Part shown: in pieces, positions 1-11,725 of the stretch
Layout of the letters: every line of letters begins with the position of its first letter
How positions within the stretch are numbered: position 1 is the first letter of the stretch
Assembly: GCA_944472135.2 (NCBI GenBank)
Contig: OX235270.1
Span: 121,783,842-121,847,841 of the forward strand
DNA length: 64,000 bases
Source: Trichobilharzia regenti
Taxonomy: Eukaryota > Platyhelminthes > Trematoda > Strigeidida > Schistosomatidae
Reading direction: 5' to 3'
Notes under the pieces: generated by a model
What the model was told of the DNA's origin: nothing
Database searches by the model: none
Seen by the model: the letters and a program-made list of their open reading frames with translations, nothing else
Translations under genes and position numbers: made by a program

Positions 1-249
1 TGAGCTTATCTCACACAGTTTAATCATCCATTAGGTTTTTATTTCTACTAGAAATTGTTGATATGTTATTGAATTTAAATATACCGATTAAGGATTTTTG
101 AAAAAAAGAGTAAATTGTCCTTATTGTATATGGGAAAACTAGTTTACCCAAATGAATGATTAGTTGCTGGAAAATAAACACGTTAATAACTGTTACATAC
201 TGTCATATTATTGCTTGCGTTCTGACTAGTTCGAATAGCCTCATTACAC

Positions 250-576
250 TCAGTTCTCTTCCATCAGTTTCAGCTCGCTGCACAACTGTTTAAAAGCCTT
301 CGTTTTCTCTTCACATGATCTTCTCTCTGTCTCAGAGGCCCAACTTGTCGGATTCATCTCGAGGGTCTTGTATGTGGTGTCACCTGATGGTCTGCTTACA
401 GTATGTTCAATCCACCAGTCTACATTTCCGTCTTCATATTTATTGGTTATTGGGTTGTTGGCTGGTTCGCTGCTAGACTTCGTTGCTCGCTTATTACCTT
501 TTCCTGGGCTATTTGATCTTCGATGTTGAGCGAGGGCACGTGTTGATAGAAGTCTGCGGTACCAAGTTATGAATGC
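250..576 (-). CDS. unrecognised reading frame without ATG, possible terminal exon
   Basis: On the minus strand the frame is open for 108 codons between a TAA (577-579) and the terminal TGA (250-252). It has no usable upstream Met, so a start-based ORF search misses it. The translation is low in hydrophobics and balanced in composition. It has a basic, Ser-rich N-terminal part, a central segment with DWWIEHTVSRPSGDTTYK, and a charged helix-like C-terminus ending KLMEEN. A possible splice acceptor (ccgcag) lies just inside the 5' edge, which would make this a last exon of a minus-strand gene. I do not recognise the family. It could also be the tail of a mobile-element ORF. No AATAAA is seen between the stop and the window edge. 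Confidence 0.3.
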   Translation of the reverse strand, partial: AFITWYRRLLSTRALAQHRRSNSPGKGNKRATKSSSEPANNPITNKYEDGNVDWWIEHTVSRPSGDTTYKTLEMNPTSWASETERRSCEEKTKAFKQLCSELKLMEEN

Positions 577-959
577 TTATGGTGACGTGCACGCCATTTC
601 TCTGAGTCATATAGAAGCAATGGTTTGATGTTAGTGTTAAAAATTCGGATCTTGTTCCTTGTGCTTAATGTGTATATTAAATTCTATATTTCAAATTTGG
701 AATATTGTCACTAAACTTTTAGTCTCGTGAAACGACCAAGTGGACTAAACTATAGGTGCACTGACATCGAACGTAATCACGAACCTAATTTAAATACCAA
801 ATACACCTCTTCTCTTCCAGGACCTGCTTCAGCGACACATGTAAATCTCTTAGAGTATATCATCTGCCTTGATGTTGAAGAAACTCCTTGTGGACATGTG
901 TTACCCAGCACCAAGCATACATCCACGATTTCTTGACGATCGCCTTCAACCACGCTGCA

Positions 960-2940
960 TGGGTCTGAGTTGAATTATTTACGTAAGGACCGCGAAGCCT
1001 GGTGGTCAGAACGTGCGTGTGAGATGGAGTCAGCTGCTGCATCTGGCGACAGCTGGAAGCTGTTCCAACTCATCCGAGCCACGGGCAGCAAGAAACAAGG
1101 TGTCAGCGAGACGGTCTGTGAGGCAGATGGCACGCTAATTACCAGCTTGAAAAGACGCCTAGAACGCTGGGCAGAGCACTTCGGGAAACAGTTTAGCTGG
1201 CCACCAGCTTCAGTGTCTACTTTCATTAACCCCAATGCTCCTTGGTCGGTTAGTATCGACCCACCCATCGAAGCGGAGGTCCGTAAGGAACTCCGAGTGT
1301 TGAAACGCCATAGGGCACCCTGCCCAGACAATTTACCCCCGGCCCTTTTTAAAGATGGTGGCGAAACTCTCACAATGGCTCTAACTGGGTTGTTCAGAAA
1401 GGTATGGGAGACAGAGAGTGTACCATCGCTGTGGAACGAAGCCATTATAGTCCCCATCTTTAAAAAGGGTCCACGTAATTCGTGTGACAATCATAGGGGT
1501 ATCAGTCTGCTACCAGTAGCGTCTAAAATATTGGCTGTTGTCTAGCTTCGCAGACTGTGCAAAATACGTGAAGGATTGATTTGCGAAGAGCAGGCTGGGT
1601 TTCGTTCAGGTCGTGGATGCATTGATCATGTGTTCACCCTTCGTTAGTTGTTGGAACACCGCCACACGTATTGCAGGCCAACGATCGTTGTGTTTCTTGA
1701 TATTAGGGCTGACTTCGATTCGTTGGACAGAACTGTGCTCTGGAACTGTCTGTTAGAGAGAGGTGTACCTGAGAAATTTGTTAACATCTTGAAAGCCCTA
1801 TACAGAAACACCTCAAATAGAGTGAGGGCATACAACTAGCTATCATCACTGTTCCTAACCAACAATGCGGTTAGACAGGGTTGCCCAATCTCTCCATTTC
1901 TCTCTAACTTTGCCATCGATGACATTCTGGAGTCAGCTCTGAAGGATGTGTGTGAAGGTGGTGTAGATCTGCTACCTGGAGATAGACTTTTCGACCTCGA
2001 GTATGCAGACGATATCGTCTTACTGTGCGATAGCATGCAGGCTGCCCAAATCGCACTTAATCAGTTGGCGATCAGTGTCTGTAAGTATAGTATGTGCTTT
2101 GTGCCGTCTAAGTGCAAAGTACTGTTACAAGATTGGCAGAAGCGTGTACCTGCACTCACTCTTGCGGGTGAACCGCTTGAAGTTGTTGATAAGTTTGTGT
2201 ATCTGGGTAGTTGTGTGAGTGCTGGCGGGATGGGTGACGGATGAGATTTCCAACCGTATAATGAAGGCTAGGGTGGCATACATCAACTTGAGCCACCTAT
2301 GGCGCCGTCGCGACGTTAGCCTGGCTGTCAAAGGCCGGGTATACGATGCTTCGATGGAGCTGTGTTGCTCTACGCCTGTGAAACCTGGCTTCTCCGAGTA
2401 AGCTGAGGATGTGCGGCGACTCTGCGTGTTAGATCAGTGGAGATTACCATTCATTGAGTGTCGTTATATGGAAACATCGGGTCCGGTGCTGCGAATGTCA
2501 TCCCAGAGGCTTCCGTACAGGTCTCTGTTCTCTGACCCTGGGACGGGATGGAAAAGGCGGAGGGGCGGTCAGTCTGTGACGTGGCGTCGTGGGATGAAGG
2601 ATTTTTGTGCTAGATTAGCATCGGTTGGTGTGTCACGATTCCCTAGTTGGGGTCCACGAGGTAGCTCGAATCGATGGCTCGAAACGTTATCGGATACAGC
2701 CAAGAATCGTAATCAATGGCGAACGTGTTGCCTTTTTTCTTCCATCCCTTCCCGATGGTAGTTAACGAATACTGTTTGAACTTGTTAAGCATGACTACTT
2801 TCCTTCCAATTGAAGTTCTTTATCCGTTCTCTACTTATTTTTCTCTTTTTTTACTTTTGATCTATGTTGTTTTATTATTATTGTGTGGCACATCTTTCTT
2901 GGCGCCATATTGTACCAAGCTTTCTCTGCGTTGAATTATA
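960..2940 (+). mobile_element. RTE-clade non-LTR retrotransposon, family RTE-2, 5'-truncated and dead
   Basis: The frame begins in the linker before the reverse transcriptase (LRKDREAWWSERA) and runs through RT motifs: IVPIFKKG near 1450, the motif-A region FLDIRADFDS near 1700, RQGCPISPF near 1875, and the catalytic motif EYADDIVLL near 2000. The endonuclease domain is absent, as in 5'-truncated LINE inserts. Three TAG stops (1543-1545, 1645-1647, 1837-1839) interrupt the same frame. Comparison with the sister copy at 9800-10430 shows Ser, Gln and Gln at these sites. A frameshift follows near 2230, then further C-terminal pieces to 2761 (GTGWKRRRGGQSVTWRRG). The 3' UTR to about 2940 matches the antisense copy at 16266-17095. 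The element is a non-functional relic. Confidence 0.9.
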
Positions 2941-3077
2941 ATGGTTAGGCGGTGGGAAGCAGCTTAAATGTATATCAAAGTTTTTTATTTCATTGACCAC
3001 TGTGTTAAAACTGCATTTAACTTTTTAATCAGTGGTCATTACATATTCGAACGTTCGCTGTCGGATCACAGATGTGT

Positions 3078-3156
3078 AATAATAACAACAGGAATGATTA
3101 TAATGATATTAATAACGACAATAATAGTAATCGTGGTAATAATATATTGTTTATAA
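3078..3156. repeat. imperfect ATN trinucleotide tract
   Basis: A run of AAT, ATA and GTA-type triplets with interruptions follows the 3' end of the RTE-2 copy by about 140 bases. It looks like an ordinary decayed microsatellite. Confidence 0.6.
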
Positions 3157-3593
3157 AGACTCACGTTTCCTTAGCATAATTGGTTTCCTTCTAGCATATC
3201 GATTTTTAGGTCTTAAAGCCTATTTACTGCAATATACGCCATTATTTTTTCACTAGTTTGTTTTCAGAAGTGTATCATGTGACCAGTAGTCTTTTTGTTC
3301 AATAGAACTATAAATTTTATTTAATTTCGTTTTTTTTGACGGTTTGTCTAACGAGATATTTATTTAGTGCTTATTTTTCCGCAAAAATTAATTCTTACAT
3401 TTGTTGGTGGTATCAGCCTTATTTTTATTATTATTACTATTCAATCGATGACTGTGAGTGCTATGCAATAGGTAATTCGTAAATTGTGTTTTTGTGAAAG
3501 GTTATTTAGTAAATGTGACTTTCATTTTTTGAAATAATGACCTTCACTTAGTAATAAAACATTCTCATCTCAATAACTGACTGCATTTCTACC
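3157..3593. other. AT-rich spacer, no gene seen
   Basis: No coding similarity or structured repeat was recognised. Possible upstream TBC-gene exons were looked for here and not found. Confidence 0.5.
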
Positions 3594-3990
3594 ATAGAAC
3601 TTGACACAAGAGTTTAGCTGCCCAAGTTGCTACACCATGTAGCATGTAGGTAGAGAAAGGAAAGAAATTCAAGAAAATATATCATAAGCAGAAATAAACA
3701 GGAGAAAGAATAATTTCACGGAGAATAATGTGGATTTTGAGGGTCTAGAAGATAACATTAACTGATTGCATCTGCGCCGTTGAGAACGGTTTTGAATCAA
3801 ATTACCAAAAATCTCAAACCATTGATAATTAGTACGTTGAGGACCCCAACGAGACGGTCTAGATCTATGCGACTCAAATCAACGGTCAAGGACTTCATAG
3901 TTTGATGCCACGTTTTGATTCGATCACCCGTAACTATTTTTTCGTTTTAATCCTATGTCAGCTAGCGTTAGTTGGCGAAGAAGGAGACAC
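3594..3990 (-). mobile_element. RTE-1 (SR2-like) 3' fragment, antisense
   Basis: The plus strand reads as the reverse complement of the RTE-1 3' end. It contains the blocks tagcatgtaggtagag, gaatgc/gattgcatctgcgccgttgagaacg and ggaccccaacgag. These recur in the same order at 18560, 21668, 28425 and 29510. It continues at 4415 after an inserted sense fragment. Confidence 0.75.
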
Positions 3991-4410
3991 CTTATCATTC
4001 TCAACATCTTGCCTTCCTCGAGGAACAATGTTAACCGACAAAGAATTAGGTCGGAAAAGATTTTCAGGTGGTCAAACCAGAACCTGACATCAATCCAGGA
4101 AGTCTTTCACAGTTGGTTTGAGCCACCTATGGGGGCGTCGACTACCCGGTTGGAGTTTTGAAGATGGTAAGAATCTATGGCTTGAGACTGTCGGTGATAT
4201 GACTCAGAATCGTCCTCCACAGCACAGACTCATTCATCCACTAAACCGTCATGTTTTTCCATGTTGCTATTCTTCCTTCCTCACATTTATGCTTATTATC
4301 CCTTTGAATCCAGTTTCTTCTCTCTTTTGTTTATCTTTATGTATTAAATAAAATGTGGTAACTCGAATTGCTGCACTTCTGTGCAAAGTTCTATGCTGTA
4401 ACTCAGTCAG
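3990..4410 (+). mobile_element. nested RTE-1 3' end in sense orientation with (TCAG)3 tail
   Basis: The translated C-terminal segment (VGLSHLWGRRL, then NLWLETVGDMTQN) matches the end of the RTE ORF. It is followed by a 3' UTR with a TAAATAAAA block and a terminal tcagtcagtcagtc at about 4398-4411. This orientation is opposite to the RTE-1 sequence on both sides (3594-3990 and 4415-5243). It is therefore best read as a short 5'-truncated RTE insertion into an older antisense copy. The left boundary is uncertain by about 20 bases. Confidence 0.7.
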
Positions 4411-4414
4411 TCAG

Positions 4415-5243
4415 TCTTAACCATCTCAGTTGATATAAGTTAACAACCCCGTTGACTGGCTTTACCTAATTAACTACATCTTAATATTACTCATCATGTT
4501 AGATCATTTAATGCGGGAGATAGAACACAAACATCTGCGGTCAAATACAACTAGATTCTTCACACCTCGCATATTCACGGCCACTTCTAAACTCCATGAA
4601 GAAAAACAGCAAACTTCTGTACAGTACACACGTCCTTTGGTAGATATCTGTCTACGTCGGAGATAACATAAGTTGGTCATTGTCACATGAAGCTTCTGTT
4701 TCTGTGCTGAGATTTCGTCAGAACTCAGTTGATTACGTCTGATGTATCGTGAGTAATAAGTGAGGTCGCCAACACGCCCAATCATTTCGCTGTTTATGTT
4801 TAAACTAGGAATCAGTACAGACTAGTTCAGCATGAACATCTGACATCTGACAGGGGTGAATCGCATGGCAAACAAACCAGGATTTCTGCTCAAGATGTTC
4901 AGAAGAGAATGTGTTTTGTCATTGTCTTTGTGTAGGGGAACTGTATCATGTTGATACTGTAAATCGATGAGACGGTTTCCTGATAACTAGTCAATCTCAT
5001 AATTCTTAGAGTCGATTAGTTCCATGTCATTTGGTAAATTTGTTATAAAATTAAATCAAAAAGAAAACTGTGCATCTTTAATGAACTCTATTGGTTGTCA
5101 TCACTTCAGATGGTATCTCCTGATAATCATTACCGCGTATTTGGGAGTTTGAGTAGAGTGGCTTGATTAGTATGACATAAGTCAACACTCTCTTCACCAC
5201 GAGACATTGTTGTAGCACCTGTCGGTTGACAGAGTCAGTTTCT
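4415..5243 (-). mobile_element. RTE-1 RT and C-terminal fragment, antisense
   Basis: The reverse complement matches the RTE-1 element at 21668-25095 from the C-terminal region (tagaacacaaacatctgcgg) through the thumb (agatttcgtcagaactcag) and up into the RT domain near the CCGAGAG block. The minus-strand frame 4785-4504 is a broken piece of the C-terminus. Many indels are present, so it is an old copy. Confidence 0.75.
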
Positions 5244-5381
5244 ACTTTCAGTCCAAATCTGTGGCAATGGATATATGTATAATAATCTTTAGCTGTTATC
5301 TTTCACAAAAATACTCCAAAATATGGTTAGTGATTTTTCTATTCTGCTTTCTTTTTCTTTTGAAAAATTGATACCTTATAG

Positions 5382-5485
5382 GGTATTGAAAAAGATTTGC
5401 GACCTATAGTTTGGAAGTACTTACTCGGTTATTATCAATGGACGTATACTGAAGAAGAAAATGAAAGGTTAAGAGTTGAAAAAAG
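5382..5485 (+). CDS. TBC1D15: TBC gene, exon 1 in this window: start of TBC domain
   Basis: Acceptor ccttatag precedes the exon and donor GTAAC follows. The 104-nt exon reads GIEKDLRP, then VWKYLLGYYQW, then the charged segment EEENERLR. This matches the TBC1D15 entry helix (family form: G-L-x-x-x-L-R-x-x-x-W-K-F-L-L-G-Y). It ends in phase 2, completed by one base from exon 2. It is not the first exon of the gene, because the regulatory N-terminal half is missing. Confidence 0.88.
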
Positions 5486-8406
5486 GTAACTTGGTTTTGC
5501 TTAATTCAGTGAGTGCCTGTTGATACCGATAGACTGTTGCTTTAATCCTTCTCTTTCTTTTCATAGATGAATTTATTATCCAACTGTACGAACACTCTAA
5601 ACTGTTGTTTTGTGATTTTTTCCGCCTTACACTGTAAATACATGTCTGTAGAGGAATTTTATTAACAGATGGGGTTCATCTCAATATTTTGAAACTCCGC
5701 GACATTACACAAGGGACTTTAAGGAAGTGATCAACTCAGTTACTGGTATAAGGATGTTAATATGATTCATTTCAGGAAATGTGGGGTTTGACCCCCTGAA
5801 AGATATAAGCTAACTCTGGCTGTTATCGATTACACTGATGTAGATTGGTTATTTTTCAATAAGCGTACAATCCGATAGGGCAAATTCGCAATTTGCAAAT
5901 TAATTCACGATTTGTAATTTTGACAGTTCGACTTGATGTTGTGTAATGTATTACCTGTCCTTCCATGTAGCCAACCACAATTCGGATGGTCTCAACTGAT
6001 TTGGCTCTCTGAGCTGAGTCGAAGCTCTGATGAGCTCGGTCTCAATTGATTCAAACGGCCATTGAGTGTTTAGATCACTGTGGTAATCTGGCTAACAGGC
6101 ACTACTGGTTGATTTGAGTGGTATCTAATTACTTTCACTGATCAATTAATAGTTTATGGGATTGTGCGTACAATCCACTTTTTAATTATTCTCTTCTAGT
6201 GTTGTGAGACCGTTAGATAGTAGATCTTTCCTTTAATCTTTAGTAATGACTATCATCTCTATTCACTGCCAGCAGAATAGGCACAGTAGTTGTTTTTCTA
6301 TTCTGTGAGCTGGTTAACCAACATTGTTAATTTAAGATTTAGCAGAAAGTTCAGCATTTGTTCAACTTACAACATACGTTTAATTAATGAATTTTGTCGA
6401 AAATAAAATTCGCAAACGCTGGGTCAGGCCGGTACACCTAGCTCCACGCGAGCAAGTGAATTGGCAGATGCATATATATATTATATATATGTATATATAG
6501 TAAAATACATCCCAATTTACAAAACAATCTTAGACTGAAGAAATGAGTGAACAAATGAAAAGAGTTAAGATAAAGGAAGTGGTCTGTTTGAATGGTACTG
6601 TCCACTTTCATTGTTTTGCTCTGTTTCGCCTATCATGAGTTACATAAAACCACCGATAAAGAATGCGGTGATATTTATGACTTTATTAAGACTAACTCTT
6701 GAATAATAACTAGGCATTTATCAGCAGCCTGGACTAATAATACCGATTTGTTTTCTGGTGTGTATATATCTTTGTGTGTGTGTGCGTGTGTTTCAGATGA
6801 ATAACGTACTTTTAGCCTTTGGTCATGTTATTCTCTGATTAAGTGGTAAGAAAATATTTAAGGGGAAAGAAAAGGTGATCGTGATTCTACTAAGAATGAG
6901 TTGATCATGTCTTTTTTTAAAAAGAAAACTGCTCAAGTATGTACATACACATTGTTGTCAGAATTAAGGTGCTCATTGGCAGTTGATATTTCAAATTTTT
7001 TTTTTTGAGTAAACAATGTGTATTGCTTTCGTAGTAATGATGCTACTATTAATTGTTTGGAATTTTGAGTAAGCTTAAGGATAAACAACCTCTGTATTGA
7101 CTAGATAATAAGCGTTATTTTTCTTCGTATCACTCTGATACGTATTCAATTCCACTCTGTGTTGAGTAAATTGTGGAGGGTTTTCAACTTCTTATTAACT
7201 TCATCTAGTGATATACTGCATGTTAGTTAGCCTATATAGAAAAATCTTTATATAGGGGAATAAACTTAATACTTTATCTTGGCTTATTCATAATAATTCA
7301 CGATTATAATTATTTTTCTTCTCTGACTGACTGACTGACTGGCTGAGCTGACTTCTGTGAACTCTTTAGATTAGTCCATCTCATATTTATTTTGATTTGA
7401 TTTGTTTTCATATGTGTGTACATAGAGAACGTATTGGCCAAGTGCAGATTAAATGTGATGAACAGTACACATTCATGATACAACGACCAATTATACTATG
7501 CACTGATCTAAACTTAAGCTAGAAGATTTTTCTTTCAAAAACTTTTCCCTCTTCATTTAAAATTGGATTTTAAGCTAATGTGTTATAATGTTCAAGCATT
7601 CTTACTGGCACATATCACATTTCACAGAATACAGCCATTAGTCGGTGTACTGCTTATTCCGTTTTATCATCAGAATTATTTTGCTTTATCGTATGATACA
7701 GTAGTAGAAAGAAGTCTCATTTTGGCTAGACTGAGGAATTAATTTATAAAATATCTGATTTGAGTCATTTAGAGGGTTGTACTCTCTCTGATTCAGTTTA
7801 CATAACTGCTTACAATAACTGGTTAAAAGAATTATGAAAGAGTTTTTTCTCAGTCTTATATCTTATTATTACTTCAGTTTCTCAGGTTTCTTATTACTTT
7901 TATTTTTGCTAATTCTGTTTTTTAATATGGTTTTTCCAGGTGATATATTGCACTTTTGATACTATTACTTTTATTACTGGACCATGACTGACAACTGTAG
8001 CTATCTTTTAATAGGAGCATATAGATTGTTTTTGTTTTAGTAATGTTATACTTTTTGTTCACGCCATCTCTCATTCCACTGATCATAACTGACCAGCTTG
8101 AAACTGGAGTTGAAAGTTCCACAAACACTTCCTTCCTTTTTTTGTCTTATATATGCATTAATTGCACATTTCGCGTGTATTCTATTCTCTCCATTATATT
8201 TAAATTTTCCTGTCTATCGTTTGCTAATATTTATCGATTTATAACTCCAGGTAGTTGTTCTCTGAGATCTTTCTTGTTTTGAATATGCGATATCATAATT
8301 GTTTTTGTTTTTTTGAATATAGTGTCATTCTCGTCTAGAACAACAAAAAAAGTCGTTTGATGAATCCTGCTGAAAATATTGGTTTTACCTTTGTTTCTTT
8401 CCTTAG
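5486..8406 (+). other. TBC1D15: intron 1 of the modelled TBC gene segment
   Basis: No coding similarity was seen. It holds a short AT palindromic run (about 6470-6500), a (TG)n tract at 6770-6795 and a (CTGA)4 tract at 7324-7345 that resembles an isolated RTE-1 tail. The open frames at 7922-8282 are composition artefacts. Confidence 0.6.
7324..7345. repeat. (CTGA)n tract, possible solo RTE-1 tail
   Basis: ctgactgactgactgactgg is the same tetranucleotide that ends RTE-1 copies (4398 sense, 43811 antisense). Little else of the element is recognisable next to it. Confidence 0.5.
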
Positions 8407-8501
8407 TCGTGAATATCATACACTGAAGGCATTTTGGAAGTCAATGTCCCCTGATAGGGAAGCCAGATTTACTTTGTTTCGTGATCGCAAATGTTTTATT
8501 G
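8407..8501 (+). CDS. TBC1D15: TBC gene, exon 2
   Basis: The acceptor is tttccttag and the donor GTAAGT. The 95-nt exon reads SREYHTLKAFWKSMSP then REARFTLFRDRKCFI, corresponding to the family segment D-E-Y-x-x-x-K-x-x-W-K-S-V-S. It ends in phase 1, giving an Asp codon with exon 3. Confidence 0.88.
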
Positions 8502-8699
8502 GTAAGTCTCTTATTTCTCACCTGAATAGCATAATGCCTTGTAAAATAATTCCGAAGTGTCTATCAAAAGAATAAATAACCTAACTATCATCAAAATCAA
8601 TACATAACCTTAAGGTAAACATTTGTAAGCAAGACGATTTAATAAATTATGTGCTTTGTCCTCGGATGGTTAAATTCTCGTCCTTCCCTTGGAATGATC

Positions 8700-9800
8700 T
8701 AGTGTGGCCAAGAGTTCATAGTCTGTGCCATGTAAGTCATATTCATTGAATAAATGCGGAGACGGGTGTTCTTACAGAAGTGATAGGATAGACGTGAATG
8801 TTCGGCGCTTGTCATCACACCGGTGGACATGAAGATATACCCGAAGGAGTTAGAAAGTTTTGATTCCGAACCAATGGAACACACAATCTCCTGAATCCGA
8901 AAGAAACGGCTGTCTTACGAACTTGTTCTGGTCATCTTTAACTGTGAGAACTGAGATCCTGGCACTTACTCTGCTACCTTGTGAATTAGAGTTGAAGCAA
9001 AAGCCTCTGGAATCACTATGAGAACAGCGTACGAAGAATGCGTTACTGGCTGGATGACATTCTTTGCCTCTGGTCTGTAAAGTTTATTTTCCGCCGGCGT
9101 GATAATAGCTTAGGGAGCTGGACGTTTTAGATGAAAAATCGGCTTGCTGTTTGGATTTTAAAGAAAAAGAGACTTGAGTGAACTAGCTACAACCAAGTTT
9201 ATGCTGGAAAGCAGAAGCATACTTTTACCGTGAGCGTAGCAATTAAGAACTATCAGACATACAAAGCAGACCAAATATCTTTTTGAGTGTGACGATACAT
9301 GACAACATACTGAATTTAATGAGATATTTAGTTTATTTGTCTAGTCCAGACCAAATTAGTCCAAATCATGACGATCGATTAGGTAACATAAATCACTGAA
9401 TTGATGACCAACACACTTAGCGTAACAGTATGTCTTACCTGTGAATTTCGCGCATATTCGAAAATATTTCTAACAGTATTTTATGTTGGGTGAATGTGAC
9501 GGAACTCAAGTGTACACCCAGATGCAGTGTGAGATCAAAGCAATTTAAGATACTTGATCTGATTGAGGATGAATAGATTTATTATTAACGCATGCAGGAA
9601 CCTAATTTCTCCTGATGGCAAAGTCGAGTTTGAATATCTCAAAAGTGTTCTTTATTTGGCTAGATAATCTCTATATAAAGTCTTTTGCGGCTTAGATGAA
9701 TCCTCCGCTAAAAACCACTGGGTTTCCCCAATTCACCTGCACATCTGTAAGACTCTAGTAGCAGAAGTAACTGAATTACTCAGGAAAGCACAAGGAAGTG
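8700..9800. other. intronic stretch without recognised content
   Basis: It is slightly GC-richer than its surroundings, which hints at a decayed mobile element, but no frame or repeat family could be assigned. Confidence 0.4.
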
Positions 9801-10430
9801 GTGCGAAGTGAAGCTTGTATCGTGCCTATCTTTAAAACGAGACAACCATCGAAGTATTAGTCTCTTAACAGTCGGATCTATAATGTTAGCTGCTGTCTCG
9901 CTTCTCAGACTGTGGATCCGCAACGAGTTCGCTCGCTTTCATTCATGTCGTGGATGCATTGATCACATGTTCGCCCTCCGTCAGTTGGTAGAACATTGTT
10001 ACTCATATTTCAGGCCGACAATTGTATTATTTCTTGTAATTAGAGCTGTCTTCAATTTGTTCAACAGAAATATTCTTTGAAACTGTATGTTCAAGTGTGT
10101 GACAGACAGACGTCATCCTGAGAAGTTTGTTAACATCCTAGAAGCTGTGTGTAAAAACACCTCACATAGAAATAAGGCATTTAACCAGCTACCATTGCTG
10201 CTTTCAATTAACAGTGTGTTTAGACGAGGTTTAACTTTATTTTGCCATCACTAGCATTCTGCGGAAGGGGTGATCCAATGGGCGAAGTCTCCACAGATGT
10301 TGTACAAATATTATACTGGCGGCTCCTATTTCGTTCACGGTTTATTAGCCTTTGGACTGGAAGAGAAAATCGGAGGAGTGATTCATGCCAAGGCACAGAG
10401 GTATGGGATGAAGTGTATTTCTGTTAGCTT
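9800..10430 (+). mobile_element. RTE-2 RT fragment, sense, heavily decayed
   Basis: The frame from 9808 contains DNHRSISLLTVGSIMLAAVS, RGCIDHMFALRQLVEH and PTIVLFLVIRAVFN, matching RT motifs of the RTE-2 copy at 960-2940. The motif-A aspartate region is altered (FLVIRAVFN in place of FLDIRADFD). It breaks up after 10080 (NQLPLLLSIN near 10185). It is the only sense-oriented RTE piece recognised in the TBC introns. It is useful because it shows the residues at the three stop positions of the other copy. Confidence 0.75.
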
Positions 10431-11608
10431 GACACAAACTTACTAAAAGGAAAATTATGTCGGTCGGAGATTCTAGTGGAGCTCATTAAAAAAAGTTGTT
10501 GAATTTATTTGTTACCTTACAGTCATAATAAAGTCAAGTACATAAGTCAAACTAGTAGGACAGGGTCAATTAGATCGGCATAGCACGAATGTTTGGCGAA
10601 ATTTGGACGAGTAGACTCTAATAAGATAAAAAGGCCCAACCACTACATACAGTTACACATATATGCAGTAGGTTAGAAAGAAGTGATTGATAATTGAAGC
10701 TTCATTTATTGAATTGACCTAGAGTACGTGCAATAGGACGTCTGGCAAATTCTTCTACCCTCATGACAAATGGGAGAAAAGAACAATAGCTACAAAGTTT
10801 GAGTTTCGAAGCTATTTAGTTATAAGTGATATGGTTATGAATAATGAAGTGTGTTCAAAAAGTCATCCAGTACTGTTTCACAGTGTGATATAACCAAAAA
10901 CCAAATTACCTACTAGTACAGTTTCCAATTTTTACACATGTTTCAAAAATTAAAGTCAAAGAAAAAAAGAAAAACGGATTGCACCTAAGAATAAAATTAT
11001 AATGATAATGGAATGTTGGTTTGACGAAGTAATATGTGAGAATGTGGAGGTGAATAGAATTTTCTAGTCATTGTTGTTTGATGGTTTGCATGAAGTCTGA
11101 GATACTGCCAGGTATATGGCCAAACCAAAGCAGGTGGATAGTAAAGGGACTCCTTTTTACGCGTTTAGGTTTTACCGGGTAGGGACTACGAATGCGTGGT
11201 CACAAGGGAGCATTTCAAGGGGAAGACGGAATGCGCTTACCCAACGTTGGACACACGATATCATTAAGTTTCGTTTTAAGGTACTTTTAAATCATACTTT
11301 CAGCTGTATGTAGCCTGTAAAAACAGAATACTTAAGATAAGCCACGATGAAGGTGTGAGAAAACTGTTTTAAATAATTAGATATTCTCGAAAAAATCAAA
11401 TTGCCCCCTACCGAGTATTATAAACTACTTCACTCGACATTCAACAGCTCAACATCAGTGTATTCAAGATTCGTTAACCAGAAAAAAATTATTGTTATGT
11501 AGTTGGTGGTTTTTATTGATTCTTCCAGATAATGTCGCATGATAAGTGTTAAAAAATTTGAAGTCTTTTGTTTTTAAAACTCACCCTTCAAAATTTTTTT
11601 CTCTTTAG
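10431..11608. other. rest of intron 2, nothing recognised
   Basis: AT-rich non-coding sequence. The frame at 11116-11313 has no recognisable similarity. Confidence 0.5.
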
Positions 11609-11725
11609 ATAAGGATGTCCCACGAACCGACCGTAAAACTGATTTCTATAGTGATGATAATCGCGGGAATTTGACACGCCTCTCAGACATACTAATAACT
11701 TATGCTATTTATAATATGGATTTTG
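11609..11725 (+). CDS. TBC1D15: TBC gene, exon 3: arginine finger
   Basis: The acceptor is a long pyrimidine run ending ctctttag and the donor is GTAAGC. With the phase-1 junction it reads FIDKDVPRTDR, which contains the catalytic I-x-x-D-x-x-R arginine-finger motif, then FYSDD and LSDILITYAIYNMDFG. The family equivalent is IEKDVNRTDR followed by HDILMTYCMYDFDLGY. All residues thought essential for GAP activity in this stretch are present. Confidence 0.92.

Noticed and set aside
5991..6060. ctgatgag followed by aaacgg near 6012-6055, possible hammerhead ribozyme
   Set aside because: The sequence between the boxes does not form a stem, and GAAA is missing.
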